64,000 bases of DNA from JAXGRD01 sp040766105. Its GTDB lineage: Bacteria; Bacillota; Clostridia; Peptostreptococcales; Anaerovoracaceae. The notes under the pieces were generated by a model, which saw only the letters and a list, made by a program, of their open reading frames with translations, was not told the origin of the DNA and made no database searches. The position numbers were made by a program, and so were the translations under genes. Location: assembly GCA_040766105.1 (NCBI GenBank), contig JAXGRD010000005.1, forward strand, positions 124,001-188,000, read 5' to 3'. Of the stretch, positions 26,922 through 36,022 are shown piece by piece (position 1 is the stretch's first letter; the number at the start of each line of letters is the position of its first letter).

Positions 26922-27577
26922 ACACAACAGAGAATTTGGGCTTTGCCAATTTGGACCTGATCAGAAAACAGCGGACGGGGGCGCCGGAGGCTGTTTTTTG
27001 TCAAGGGAAGACCAGTGGGCAAGTGGCAGAAATCATTCAGACCCTTTCCAAAGGGGAAGATACCATCTTTGGAACCAGGGCCACCCAACGGGATTACGAA
27101 GAGACGAAAAAACTGGTACCGGAAGCGAAATATTTTGAGGAGGCGAGAATCATCGCCGTGGAGAAAAAGGTTCTTCCCAAGAAGGAAGGCGTGGTAGCAG
27201 TGATTACAGCGGGTACGGCGGACATTCCCGTTGCGGAAGAAGCGGCGGTGACGGCAGAGCTGTTGGGGAATCCGGTGAATCGCATTTACGACGTGGGCGT
27301 AGCGGGAATCCATCGCCTCTTTGATCGACTGGAAGAAATCAGGAAGGCAAATGTAGTCATTGTGGTTGCCGGCATGGAGGGTGCACTGCCCAGCGTGTTG
27401 GGTGGATTGGTGGAAAGTCCGGTGGTTGCCGTTCCCACCAGCGTGGGATACGGTGCTCATTTTGAAGGGTTGACGGCTCTTCTCGCCATGCTCAACAGCT
27501 GTGCGCCGGGAATTGGCGTTGTGAATATCGATAACGGTTACGGTGCCGCTTGTTTGGCATCCAAGATGAATAGGTGA
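26918..27577 (+). CDS. larB: Nickel pincer cofactor biosynthesis protein LarB
   Basis: A 219-residue AIR-carboxylase-like protein; LarB carboxylates and hydrolyses nicotinate adenine dinucleotide in synthesis of the nickel-pincer nucleotide cofactor. Visible are the substrate region TAGTADIPVAEEAA, VVAGMEGALPSVLGG and PTSVGYGAHFEG. The start overlaps the folD stop, so it belongs to the folate operon. larC follows after 4 nt; larE and larA are not in the window. Confidence 0.9.
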   Translation: MNTTENLGFANLDLIRKQRTGAPEAVFCQGKTSGQVAEIIQTLSKGEDTIFGTRATQRDYEETKKLVPEAKYFEEARIIAVEKKVLPKKEGVVAVITAGTADIPVAEEAAVTAELLGNPVNRIYDVGVAGIHRLFDRLEEIRKANVVIVVAGMEGALPSVLGGLVESPVVAVPTSVGYGAHFEGLTALLAMLNSCAPGIGVVNIDNGYGAACLASKMNR

Positions 27578-27581
27578 GAAT

Positions 27582-28214
27582 ATGAAGTTATATATGGATT
27601 GTACCAACGGCATCAGCAGCGACATGGTGCTTATGGCTTTGCTGGATTTGGGCGCAGACAAAAGGGCTTGTGACAAGGGGGTAGAGAGCCTCAGATTGGG
27701 AAGGGACCACTATCACAGCCGAAGCTACGGCGATATTAAGAAGATCATCAACGAAGGTGAGCTTAGCCCAAGGGCAAAGGAAATTGCTCTAAAGACCTAT
27801 GAGGCCATTGCCATTGCGGAGGCGGAGGTCCATGAAGAAACGGTGGAAACAGTTCACTTTCATGAAGTGGGAAGAGACAAGGCCATTGAGAATATTGTAG
27901 GTGCAGCCATAGCCTTGGACTCACTGAATCCTGAGGGTGTCTATTGCTCTGCGATTCACGACGGTCACGGGACAATCTTGTGCAGTCACGGTGAAATCCC
28001 GGTGCCCGTTCCTGCCGTAGCCGCGATGATGAAGGTGTGTGACTACGACTTTGTCACCGATGATATTGAGACGGAAATGGTCACCCCAACGGGTCTGGCT
28101 TTACTCATAGGTATGGGTGCCCAAAAGGGGGGATTGACAGCAATTAAGAAGACGGGGGTCGGAAAGGGCACGCGAGATATCGGCCGAGGGGGACTGAAGG
28201 TACATATTATCTAA
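27582..28214 (+). CDS. larC: LarC-like nickel insertion protein, N-terminal (LarC1) domain only
   Basis: A 210-residue protein matching the first domain of LarC: DCTNGISSDMVLMALLDLG, HFHEVGRDKA, CSHGEIPVPVPA, EMVTPTGLALL and GVGKGTRDIG. The histidine-rich stretch usual before HFHEVG is absent and the C-terminal LarC2 domain, which carries the CTP-dependent nickel insertase, is missing. The ORF ends in TAA 16 nt before a strong terminator, and no LarC2 sequence follows in any frame I can see, so a programmed frameshift as in Lactobacillus larC1/C2 is not supported. Confidence 0.82.
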   Translation: MKLYMDCTNGISSDMVLMALLDLGADKRACDKGVESLRLGRDHYHSRSYGDIKKIINEGELSPRAKEIALKTYEAIAIAEAEVHEETVETVHFHEVGRDKAIENIVGAAIALDSLNPEGVYCSAIHDGHGTILCSHGEIPVPVPAVAAMMKVCDYDFVTDDIETEMVTPTGLALLIGMGAQKGGLTAIKKTGVGKGTRDIGRGGLKVHII

Positions 28215-28229
28215 TATCTAGATTTGAGA

Positions 28230-28267
28230 CCGGTGGATTTGGAGCCATTTCCAACCATCGGTTTTTT
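28230..28267 (+). terminator. Intrinsic terminator of the fhs-fchA-folD-larBC unit
   Basis: CCGGTGG (28230-28236) pairs with CCATCGG (28255-28261) through one G-U pair, an inner TTGG/CCAA extends it, and TTTTTT follows at 28262-28267. Confidence 0.85.
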
Positions 28268-28317
28268 GATGGAAAGAAATGTGACAAAAGGGAAATATAA
28301 CAGAACCGTAACACTTA

Positions 28318-28346
28318 TTGATAATGGAGTAACAAACCAATATACT
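28318..28346 (+). promoter_or_regulatory. Predicted promoter of the ABC transporter pair
   Basis: TTGATA (28318-28323), 17-nt spacer, TATACT (28341-28346). GTAAC occurs on both sides of the -35 box as a direct repeat about 21 nt apart, a possible regulator site. Confidence 0.65.
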
Positions 28347-28379
28347 CGTGGTGAAAATCGAGAAAGAGAGGTAAGGCTT

Positions 28380-30581
28380 ATGATTAGATTGAACAACGTC
28401 TCAAAGTTCTATTACAGCAAGGGTATCATTGCCAGCGGGATTACCAAGGTGAACCTGGAACTGAACGTGGGAGAGTTCGTTGTGATTACCGGAGAGTCGG
28501 GCAGCGGGAAATCCACCTTGCTCAATGTAATCTCCGGATTGGACACCTACGAAGAAGGGGAGATGTACATTGACGGGATTGAAACCAGTCACTATACATC
28601 GGGAGATTTTGAGCAATACAGAAAGAAGTATATCGGCAATATCTTCCAAAACTTCAACTTAATCAACAGCTACACAGTCTATCAAAATGTGGAGCTGATT
28701 TTGTTGATTAAGGGGTGCTCCAAGGAAGAAACCAAGGCGAAGGTGCCTGAAATCATCCAAAAGGTAGGCTTGACGGAATACACCAACACAAAGGCATCCA
28801 AGCTATCGGGGGGGCAGAAGCAGAGAGTTTCCATCGCTCGTGCCCTTGCCAAGGAGACTTCCGTCATCGTGGCAGATGAGCCTACGGGAAATCTGGACAC
28901 CGTTTCCGCTCAGGGCATCGTTCAACTGCTGAAGGAATTGGCAAAGGACCGACTGATTATCGTAGTAACCCATAACTTTGACCAGTTTGCCGATCAAGCA
29001 ACGAGAGTTATAAAAATGCATGACGGTCGCGTGGTGGAAGACAAGTCCATGGCTCATGGAGAAGAGAAAACACCTGCCTTGCAACCGGTATCTTCTCGAG
29101 AAATCACAGGCGGCAGCGTAGTCAGATTGGGGACCAGGAATACCTTCAACATATTGACCAAGTTTTTTTTGCTGCTGATTGTCTTTCTCTTTGTGACCCT
29201 GGCAATCAGCTCCCAATACACATCTTTTGCCAAACAAAAGGATGAAATGGCAAAGTTGGGATTTAACAGTTACTTCAGCAATACAGACACCTCCCGTATT
29301 GTCTTGAAAAAAACCGATAAGACTGCATTTACCGACGAGGATTATGCCCGGTTGGCAAAGATGAAGAATATCAAGAGTGTGGTGAAAGAGGATATCGTTC
29401 TGGATGCCAACGTGATGATGGAAAAAGAAAACTTCATCTTTAGCGGCTACCCGGCGGATCTGCAGCAGTTTAAGGGAAAACCGGACAAGGGGGTTCTTCC
29501 CAAAGAGGATAACGAAGTTCTTTTGGAAGGCCCTGACGACGGATACTCCTTGCCGGAGGATATTTTGGGAAAAGAAATCGACATGACCTACCAGGACACT
29601 TTTTCCAAGAAGATGAAGGTGGTGGGCATCAAGTATATAGATGCGGTCTCCATGACCAACAACGGGAAGGTGTACATGACGCCGGCGGCAACAGAGGAAC
29701 TGACTTTGGCGGTGTATCAAACCTACAGCGAAACCAAGGTGACCATTGACGGTAAGATATATAAGGCTGAGATAGGAATGCCTCTGAATCGAGTGGTTCC
29801 CAACAAAAACGTTGACCCGGGGGAAGCGTTAGTCACGGAGGAGATGCACTATCAGTTTTCAAGCGGATGGGCCATAGGCAAGAACATCGATATCAGGGTG
29901 AAAACCCCCTATTTCTCCGACGGTATCACGGTAAAAATTGACGGTACCTACAACAAGGACAACTGGGAGAAAAAGACGGGATTGAAAGACTTTGAGCTTC
30001 ACAGCGGAGAAATCTATGTGAACCCCGCTGACTTTAAGAGCATGTTCGACAACGGCAACTTTCAAAGCAGCGTGTATGTGTCGGATTTAAAGATTATAGA
30101 TGAAACAAAGGAAGCTCTCGCGGATAAGGGTTACGAACCCTTGGTGATTGCTGACACCTTGGTGAAGTTTATCGACACGGCCATCACAGATATCGTTCGG
30201 GTGCCCTTGGTGGTAATCCTGGTGTTGGCTCTCTTCTTCATCGCCTACTTCGTCATTCGCCTCATCATGAAATCCAGAGCCGTATACTTTACCATTTTGC
30301 GAATCTTGGGGATGAGCAGGAAGAAGGCGAAGCAAATTTTGGACCTGGAGTTTTTCATTATCATCAATATCGCCTATGTGATCTTCCTAGGGGTGGTAGC
30401 CTTGGCAGCAACGGGTGTCATCGGCATCCCCTTCATGCAGGACTTGGTCACCTATCTGAGAGTGAGGGACTATATCTTCCTCTACCTTGCCTTAGTGGTG
30501 CTGGCGTATTTGATCTCGTCAAAATTTGCCAGATCGATCTTTAAGAAATCGGCAATGGATGCATACAGAGAGGAGGCGTAA
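28380..30581 (+). CDS. ABC transporter, ATPase fused to FtsX-type permease (first of pair)
   Basis: A 733-residue fusion. Residues 1-225 are a MacB/LolD-type ATPase: Walker A GESGSGKST, signature LSGGQKQRVSIARAL, Walker B VIVADEPTGNLD. One membrane helix near residue 255, a large extracytoplasmic part, and three C-terminal helices (VPLVVILVLALFFIAYFVI and two more) make a MacB/FtsX topology. Such proteins move or mechanically act on extracytoplasmic peptides or lipoproteins. Upstream sequence open in frame (from 28224) lies across the terminator and promoter, so ATG 28380 with GAGAGG is the start. Substrate unknown; no two-component system adjoins. Confidence 0.85.
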   Translation: MIRLNNVSKFYYSKGIIASGITKVNLELNVGEFVVITGESGSGKSTLLNVISGLDTYEEGEMYIDGIETSHYTSGDFEQYRKKYIGNIFQNFNLINSYTVYQNVELILLIKGCSKEETKAKVPEIIQKVGLTEYTNTKASKLSGGQKQRVSIARALAKETSVIVADEPTGNLDTVSAQGIVQLLKELAKDRLIIVVTHNFDQFADQATRVIKMHDGRVVEDKSMAHGEEKTPALQPVSSREITGGSVVRLGTRNTFNILTKFFLLLIVFLFVTLAISSQYTSFAKQKDEMAKLGFNSYFSNTDTSRIVLKKTDKTAFTDEDYARLAKMKNIKSVVKEDIVLDANVMMEKENFIFSGYPADLQQFKGKPDKGVLPKEDNEVLLEGPDDGYSLPEDILGKEIDMTYQDTFSKKMKVVGIKYIDAVSMTNNGKVYMTPAATEELTLAVYQTYSETKVTIDGKIYKAEIGMPLNRVVPNKNVDPGEALVTEEMHYQFSSGWAIGKNIDIRVKTPYFSDGITVKIDGTYNKDNWEKKTGLKDFELHSGEIYVNPADFKSMFDNGNFQSSVYVSDLKIIDETKEALADKGYEPLVIADTLVKFIDTAITDIVRVPLVVILVLALFFIAYFVIRLIMKSRAVYFTILRILGMSRKKAKQILDLEFFIIINIAYVIFLGVVALAATGVIGIPFMQDLVTYLRVRDYIFLYLALVVLAYLISSKFARSIFKKSAMDAYREEA

Positions 30582-30584
30582 ATC

Positions 30585-33062
30585 ATGGTAAGAATCGAAA
30601 ACGTAAACAAATATTTTAACAGAAAAAAGAAGAATGAGATCCATGTCATCAACAACACCTCTCTCGCCTTTGAAGAAAAGGGAATGATTGCTCTTCTCGG
30701 TCCGTCGGGATGCGGAAAGACCACGCTTCTCAATGTCATCGGCGGCTTGGATAAGGTAAACAAGGGCAGCATCTTCATCAACGGACAGCGGATTACGGGA
30801 AGAAGGTCCGGAAAGATCGATGAAATCCGAAACTTAAATATCGGCTACATCTTTCAGAACTACAACCTGATCGACCACATGACGGTCAGAGACAACGTTG
30901 CCATGGTTCTGGAGATGATCGGCATCAAGGATAAGGAAGAAATCCAAGAAAAGGTGGATTACGCCTTGGAATTGGTGGGCATGTACCGCTACCGAAATCG
31001 ATATGCCGACATGCTTTCCGGAGGGGAACGGCAGAGGGTTGGAATTGCGAGAGCCATAGTAAAGAATCCATCCATCATCATTGCCGATGAGCCCACCGGA
31101 AATCTGGACAGCGCCAACACCTTGGAAATCATGAATATCATCAAGACCATCTCACGAAAGAAGCTGGTGATCTTGGTGACCCATGAGGAAAAGTTGGCTA
31201 ATTTCTATGCGGGGAGGATTATCCGCCTGCAGGACGGCAGAGTAGTTTCCGATGAAGAAAATTATCACAGTGACAATTTGGACTATCGACTGGAAAACAA
31301 GATATACCTGAAGGATATGGAAAGTCATGATACTTTTTCTCAGGAGGGACATCGAATCGATATCTACCGGGACAAGGATGAAAAGGTGGACATTGATGTG
31401 GTCATCAAGGACGGCAACATCTATTTACAGTCCAAAGATCCCACAGCCAGAATGGAAATCGTGGATGACCATTCCAGCATTCAGTTGGTTGACGACCACT
31501 ATAGGGAGTTGACCCGGGAAGAGTACGAACAATATCAGCTGGATGAAGCCAAGCTGACGGCAAAAGGAAGAATCAAACATTCTTCCATCTTCAATCCGGT
31601 GACCATGATTACCGGTGGCTTTCGAAAGGTGTTTGATTATCACATTTTGAAAAAGATTCTGCTGGTGGGCTTCTTCGTATCCGCCATGTTCATCATGTAT
31701 GCTTTGAGCAGTATCGGCGGTGCTTTGAATATGCCCGACTCCAAGTTCGTATCCATTAACAAGGACTACCTGCAGATTCAAGGGAAGAACACCAAGGTGG
31801 AGGACTATTTGGCCTATGAAAAGGACCCTTCCGTGGACTATCTTCTCCCGGGAGACTCCAAGGTGAACTTCCAAATCAAGTTTGACAGATACGTACAGAC
31901 CTATCGCGTAGAGGCGCCGTTGGCCGGCTCCCTTTCCGCTGTGGACACCATCTCCAAGAAGGACTTGATTGCCGGGAAGATGCCCACCTCCGGAAGAGAA
32001 ATCGTAATTGACGAGCTGACATTAAACGAGCTACAGGAGCAGGGTGTAATCAAACAGGCGGGCATATTGTCGGGCAAAGATCTCATCGGCTTTCAGGTGA
32101 CTATTCCCAACATGCCGGCGTTCACCATAACCGGCGTAACGGATCAACAGGCGCCAAACATCTATGTGGACAGAGATATGATGATGAATATCATCGCCAA
32201 CAGCAGTCCGGGAGAAGGTGGTGAAATGCCCATGGGTCCCGGTGTGACTGTGGAAGATGTAGGTACGGAAGAGGGTGCCCCCGGGCAGGGCGGCGGACAG
32301 ATTTTGGACGTGGCTCTGATGAAGGATGAAATCAAGGTGGAAAGAGGTCGCCTTCCCGAAAAAGACTATGAGGTGATGGTCAACAAAAAGAACGAGGAAT
32401 CCATGCCTCTCAACAAGGAAATCTCGGAGCGAGTCAATAATAAAAAGCTGAAGGTGGTTGGCTACTATTCCGTCAAGGAGGACAAGGATGTAAGACTGGT
32501 CACGGCCAACACGGTTAAAATCAATGCTATTGCCACCAAGGCCAACATTACCGTCTATCCCAAGGATAAGGAAGATGCGCTGCAAGCCTTCCGAGACAAG
32601 GGATTGAACATTCAGGACACCTACGAAAAGAGTAAGACCCAGTATCGAGCAGGCAGATTGGATGCCATCAAGGCTTCCGTCATCTTGGCCGCGGTCATTA
32701 TGCTCATTTCCTTCATCGAAATTTACCTCATGATGAGGGCGTCCTTCCTCTCTCGCGTAAAGGAGGTAGGGGTGCTCCGTGCCATTGGCGTGAAGAAGTC
32801 GGATATCTACAAGATGTTCGTGGGAGAGGTGGTTGCCATCACTACCCTGGCATCCGTGCCGGGCTACCTGTTCATGACCTACATTGTCTACAAGCTATCG
32901 GACATGATGTTCTTCAAGGAAATCTTGTTCTTTAGTCCACAGATCGTGGTCATAGGCCTGGTCCTCCTCTTCGCTTTCAATCTGGTTTTCGGACTGCTTC
33001 CGGTGTTTACCACACTGCGTAAGACCCCGGCGGCCATATTGGCAAGGACGGATGTGAACTGA
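30585..33062 (+). CDS. ABC transporter, ATPase fused to FtsX-type permease (second of pair)
   Basis: An 825-residue fusion with the same plan as its upstream neighbour: Walker A GPSGCGKTT, signature LSGGERQRVGIARAIV, Walker B IIIADEPTGNLDS, an insert of about 120 residues after the ATPase, one helix (ILLVGFFVSAMFIMYAL), a long extracytoplasmic domain and three C-terminal helices including a LRAIGVKKSDIYKMF coupling segment. A Gly/Pro/Met/Glu-rich linker near residues 540-570 looks disordered. It starts 3 nt after the first gene, so the two probably form a heterodimer. Confidence 0.85.
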   Translation: MVRIENVNKYFNRKKKNEIHVINNTSLAFEEKGMIALLGPSGCGKTTLLNVIGGLDKVNKGSIFINGQRITGRRSGKIDEIRNLNIGYIFQNYNLIDHMTVRDNVAMVLEMIGIKDKEEIQEKVDYALELVGMYRYRNRYADMLSGGERQRVGIARAIVKNPSIIIADEPTGNLDSANTLEIMNIIKTISRKKLVILVTHEEKLANFYAGRIIRLQDGRVVSDEENYHSDNLDYRLENKIYLKDMESHDTFSQEGHRIDIYRDKDEKVDIDVVIKDGNIYLQSKDPTARMEIVDDHSSIQLVDDHYRELTREEYEQYQLDEAKLTAKGRIKHSSIFNPVTMITGGFRKVFDYHILKKILLVGFFVSAMFIMYALSSIGGALNMPDSKFVSINKDYLQIQGKNTKVEDYLAYEKDPSVDYLLPGDSKVNFQIKFDRYVQTYRVEAPLAGSLSAVDTISKKDLIAGKMPTSGREIVIDELTLNELQEQGVIKQAGILSGKDLIGFQVTIPNMPAFTITGVTDQQAPNIYVDRDMMMNIIANSSPGEGGEMPMGPGVTVEDVGTEEGAPGQGGGQILDVALMKDEIKVERGRLPEKDYEVMVNKKNEESMPLNKEISERVNNKKLKVVGYYSVKEDKDVRLVTANTVKINAIATKANITVYPKDKEDALQAFRDKGLNIQDTYEKSKTQYRAGRLDAIKASVILAAVIMLISFIEIYLMMRASFLSRVKEVGVLRAIGVKKSDIYKMFVGEVVAITTLASVPGYLFMTYIVYKLSDMMFFKEILFFSPQIVVIGLVLLFAFNLVFGLLPVFTTLRKTPAAILARTDVN

Positions 33063-33072
33063 CAAGGAAGTC

Positions 33073-33101
33073 TTGACATCGACCGCAAAAATCAATAGAA
33101 T
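33073..33101 (+). promoter_or_regulatory. Sigma-A promoter of valS
   Basis: TTGACA (33073-33078), 17-nt spacer, TAGAAT (33096-33101); start expected near 33108, giving a leader of about 225 nt that contains the T-box. Confidence 0.8.
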
Positions 33102-33107
33102 AGCGGG

Positions 33108-33324
33108 GTACAGTTGAATAGGAAACGATGAAAAAGAGGAGTAGCAGAAGTGCCCCCGACAGAGAAGGAAGCCCGTGGCTGAAAGGTTTCCAGGATTGGT
33201 ACCCTGTGAAGGTTGCTTTGGAGTTTCCACCCCAAGCAGGAGCGTCACACCCAAGGGTGTGGAACAAAGGTGGTACCGCGGACAGTGAATACAAAGTTCG
33301 TCCTTTATGGGGCGAACTTTTTTT
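33108..33324 (+). promoter_or_regulatory. T-box riboswitch (valine tRNA-sensing) of valS
   Basis: The leader carries the T-box sequence AAGGTGGTACCGCG at 33267-33280, which contains the bases that pair with the uncharged tRNA acceptor end, and typical stem I elements (GAGGAGTAGCAG; TTTGGAG). A terminator stem follows. The specifier is most likely GUG in CCTGTGAAGG (codon followed by a purine), a valine codon; a nearby GUA is an alternative. Uncharged tRNA-Val would favour antitermination. Confidence 0.88.
33293..33324 (+). terminator. T-box regulated terminator before valS
   Basis: AAAGTTCG (33293-33300) pairs with CGAACTTT (33313-33320), extended by CC/GG, followed by TTTT. Confidence 0.85.
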
Positions 33325-33334
33325 GGAGGAAGAA

Positions 33335-36022
33335 ATGGAAAAAAACTTAGCGAAGACATACGATCCCAAGGATTTTGAGGATCGAATTTACACCAAGTGG
33401 GAAGAGGCCGGCGCCTTCCGTGCGGAGCGGGATCCGGATAAAAAGCCCTACACCATTGTGATGCCGCCGCCAAATATTACCGGTCAGCTTCACATGGGCC
33501 ACGCCTTGGACCAGACCTTACAGGACGTGCTCACCAGATGGAAGCGACTGGAGGGTTTCAGTGCGCTGTGGCTCCCCGGCTCCGATCACGCCAGCATCGC
33601 TACGGAAGTAAAGGTAGTGGAAAAGTTGCGAGAAGATGAGGGCAAGGAGAAGGAGGACATTGGCAGGAAAGAATTCCTCAAGCGTGCTTGGGAATGGAAG
33701 AGAATATATGGTGGGAAGATTACCCAACAGTGCAGAAAGTTGGGAGACTCCTGCGACTGGGAGAGAGAGCGGTTTACCATGGACGAGGGCTGCAACAAGG
33801 CTGTGGTTACCATGTTTATTCGACTCTATGAGAAAGGCCTCATCTACAGGGGCAATCGCCTGATCAACTGGTGTCCCGACTGTGGTACATCCCTATCCGA
33901 TGCGGAGGTGGAACACGAGGACAAGCAGGGCAAGTACTGGTACTTCAGGTACCCGGCAGCGGACGGTGGCGAGGGAATTGTGGTTGCCACATCCAGACCG
34001 GAGACCATGTTCGGAGACGTGGCCATTGCCGTGAATCCGGAAGATCCCAGATACGAAGATAGGATTGGAAGCTATGTGGTGCTGCCTTTGACGGGAAGAG
34101 AAATCCCCATCATCGCCGACCCCTATCCGGACCCGGACAAGGGAACGGGAGCGGTGAAGATTACCCCTGCCCACGATCCCAACGATTTTGAAGTGGGACA
34201 GAGGCACAACTTGGACAGCCCTACCTGCATCAACTTGGACGGAACCATGAATGAATTGGCAGGAAAGTATGAAGGCATGGATCGATTTGCCTGTCGAAAG
34301 GCATGGGTCGCCGACTTAGAAGCGGCAGGATATTTGGAGAAAACCGAAGACGTGGTCATTCCCATTGGCGGATGCTATCGTTGCGATACCGTTGTGGAGC
34401 CCATGCTCAGCGAGCAGTGGTTCGTCTCCATGGAGGAACTGGCAAAGCCGGCACTGGAAGTTGCAAGAAACGGAAAGTTGACCCACGTACCCGAGCGCTT
34501 TACAAAGATATATACCCACTGGCTGGAGAACATTCGAGACTGGTGCATCTCCCGTCAGCTTTGGTGGGGACATCGAATCCCCGCTTACTATTGTGACGAT
34601 TGCGGAGAACTGATGGTGCAAGCAGAGGCGCCCACCGCCTGCTCCAAGTGCAGCAGCGGTAAGATTCGCCAGGACGAAGATGTTTTGGACACCTGGTTCT
34701 CTTCTGCCCTATGGCCCTTCTCCACATTGGGATGGCCGGAAGAAACGGAGGACATGAAGTACTTCTATCCTACGGATGTATTGGTCACCGGCTATGACAT
34801 CATCTTCTTTTGGGTGGTGCGCATGGTCTTTTCTGCCTTGGAAATGACGGGAGAATCTCCCTTCCATCACGTGTATATTCACGGCTTGGTATTGGATTCC
34901 CAGGGAAGAAAGATGAGCAAATCCCTGGGCAACGGCATTGACCCCTTGGAAATCATCGACGCCTACGGAGCAGACGCACTGCGCTTCATGTTGACCACGG
35001 GAATCACTCCGGGAAACGACATGCGATTCAGCGAGGACAAGATAGAATCTTCTCGGAACTTCGCCAATAAGCTGTGGAATGCTTCCCGGTTCGTCATTAT
35101 GAACCTGCAGGATGAAGAGGGGAACTTTAAGAAATTGGCCGACTTGGAGGGTGCAGCCCTTCAGGATGAAGACAAGTGGATATTGTCCAGGGTCAACGAC
35201 GCCACCGGATATATGACCAATGCCATGGAGAAATACGACCTGGCACTTGCCGGTCAGCGAGCATACGATTTGATTTGGAACGAATACTGTGATTGGTATA
35301 TTGAAATCGTCAAGGGAAGACTCTACGGAGAAGACGAGGAAGACAAGAAGGTGGCAAGACGGATATTGGTTGACGTCCTTAAGGACATGCTTCGTCTCCT
35401 TCACCCCTTCATGCCTTTCATCACAGAAGAGATTTGGAGTTTCTTGCCCCAAGGAGAAGCGGATCCCAAAAACGCGGAGAACTTCCTCATTAAGGACAAG
35501 TGGCCGGTGTACAAGGAAGAATTGAACTACGAAAGAGAAGCGGCTCATCTGGAGATGGCAAAAGAGGTTATTCGAGCCATTCGTAACATTCGCGCTGAGG
35601 TAGAAGCACCGCCCAGCAAGGCCTTGACAGCCGTTATTGTGGCAACGGGAGAGGCTGCAGAGTCCTGTTTGGCTGCAGAACGATACATTAAAAAGTTGGC
35701 CAATGTAACGGAGCTAAGGGTAACCCAAAAGGGAGATGATCTTCCCCAGGAAGTCATGTCAGCCGTCATATCCGGTGCGGAAATTTTCATTCCTCTGGAT
35801 GATTTGCTGGACTACGGTGCGGAACTGGAAAGACTGAAGAAGGAACACAAGAAGCTGACGGGAGAAGTGCAGCGATCGGAAAAGATGCTGTCCAATCCCG
35901 GGTTTGTAAACAAGGCACCGGAAGCAAAGATCAAGGAAGAAGAGGAAAAACTGGAGAACTACAGGGAAATGCTATCCAAGGTAGTGGATAGGATGACCAT
36001 GGTGGAGAATAAACTGAAATGA
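33335..36022 (+). CDS. valS: Valyl-tRNA synthetase
   Basis: Charges tRNA-Val. The 895-residue class I synthetase has the HIGH-type motif LHMGHA, an editing CP1 insert, KMSKSLGNG, and the C-terminal coiled-coil tRNA arm (ELERLKKEHKKLTGEV). GGAGGA at 33325-33330 fixes the ATG at 33335; the same frame is open upstream through the T-box, which is not translated. It begins a long run of overlapping genes; folC starts inside its stop codon. Confidence 0.97.
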   Translation: MEKNLAKTYDPKDFEDRIYTKWEEAGAFRAERDPDKKPYTIVMPPPNITGQLHMGHALDQTLQDVLTRWKRLEGFSALWLPGSDHASIATEVKVVEKLREDEGKEKEDIGRKEFLKRAWEWKRIYGGKITQQCRKLGDSCDWERERFTMDEGCNKAVVTMFIRLYEKGLIYRGNRLINWCPDCGTSLSDAEVEHEDKQGKYWYFRYPAADGGEGIVVATSRPETMFGDVAIAVNPEDPRYEDRIGSYVVLPLTGREIPIIADPYPDPDKGTGAVKITPAHDPNDFEVGQRHNLDSPTCINLDGTMNELAGKYEGMDRFACRKAWVADLEAAGYLEKTEDVVIPIGGCYRCDTVVEPMLSEQWFVSMEELAKPALEVARNGKLTHVPERFTKIYTHWLENIRDWCISRQLWWGHRIPAYYCDDCGELMVQAEAPTACSKCSSGKIRQDEDVLDTWFSSALWPFSTLGWPEETEDMKYFYPTDVLVTGYDIIFFWVVRMVFSALEMTGESPFHHVYIHGLVLDSQGRKMSKSLGNGIDPLEIIDAYGADALRFMLTTGITPGNDMRFSEDKIESSRNFANKLWNASRFVIMNLQDEEGNFKKLADLEGAALQDEDKWILSRVNDATGYMTNAMEKYDLALAGQRAYDLIWNEYCDWYIEIVKGRLYGEDEEDKKVARRILVDVLKDMLRLLHPFMPFITEEIWSFLPQGEADPKNAENFLIKDKWPVYKEELNYEREAAHLEMAKEVIRAIRNIRAEVEAPPSKALTAVIVATGEAAESCLAAERYIKKLANVTELRVTQKGDDLPQEVMSAVISGAEIFIPLDDLLDYGAELERLKKEHKKLTGEVQRSEKMLSNPGFVNKAPEAKIKEEEEKLENYREMLSKVVDRMTMVENKLK

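Noticed and set aside
27582..28214. Programmed frameshift joining LarC1 to a LarC2
   Set aside because: No LarC2-like sequence follows in any frame before the terminator and the next promoter.
28224..28379. N-terminal extension of the first ABC fusion
   Set aside because: The stretch contains the terminator at 28230-28267 and a promoter at 28318-28346; the ABC domain begins at the ATG at 28380.
33128..33334. N-terminal extension of ValS
   Set aside because: This is the T-box leader with its terminator; the frame is open by chance.
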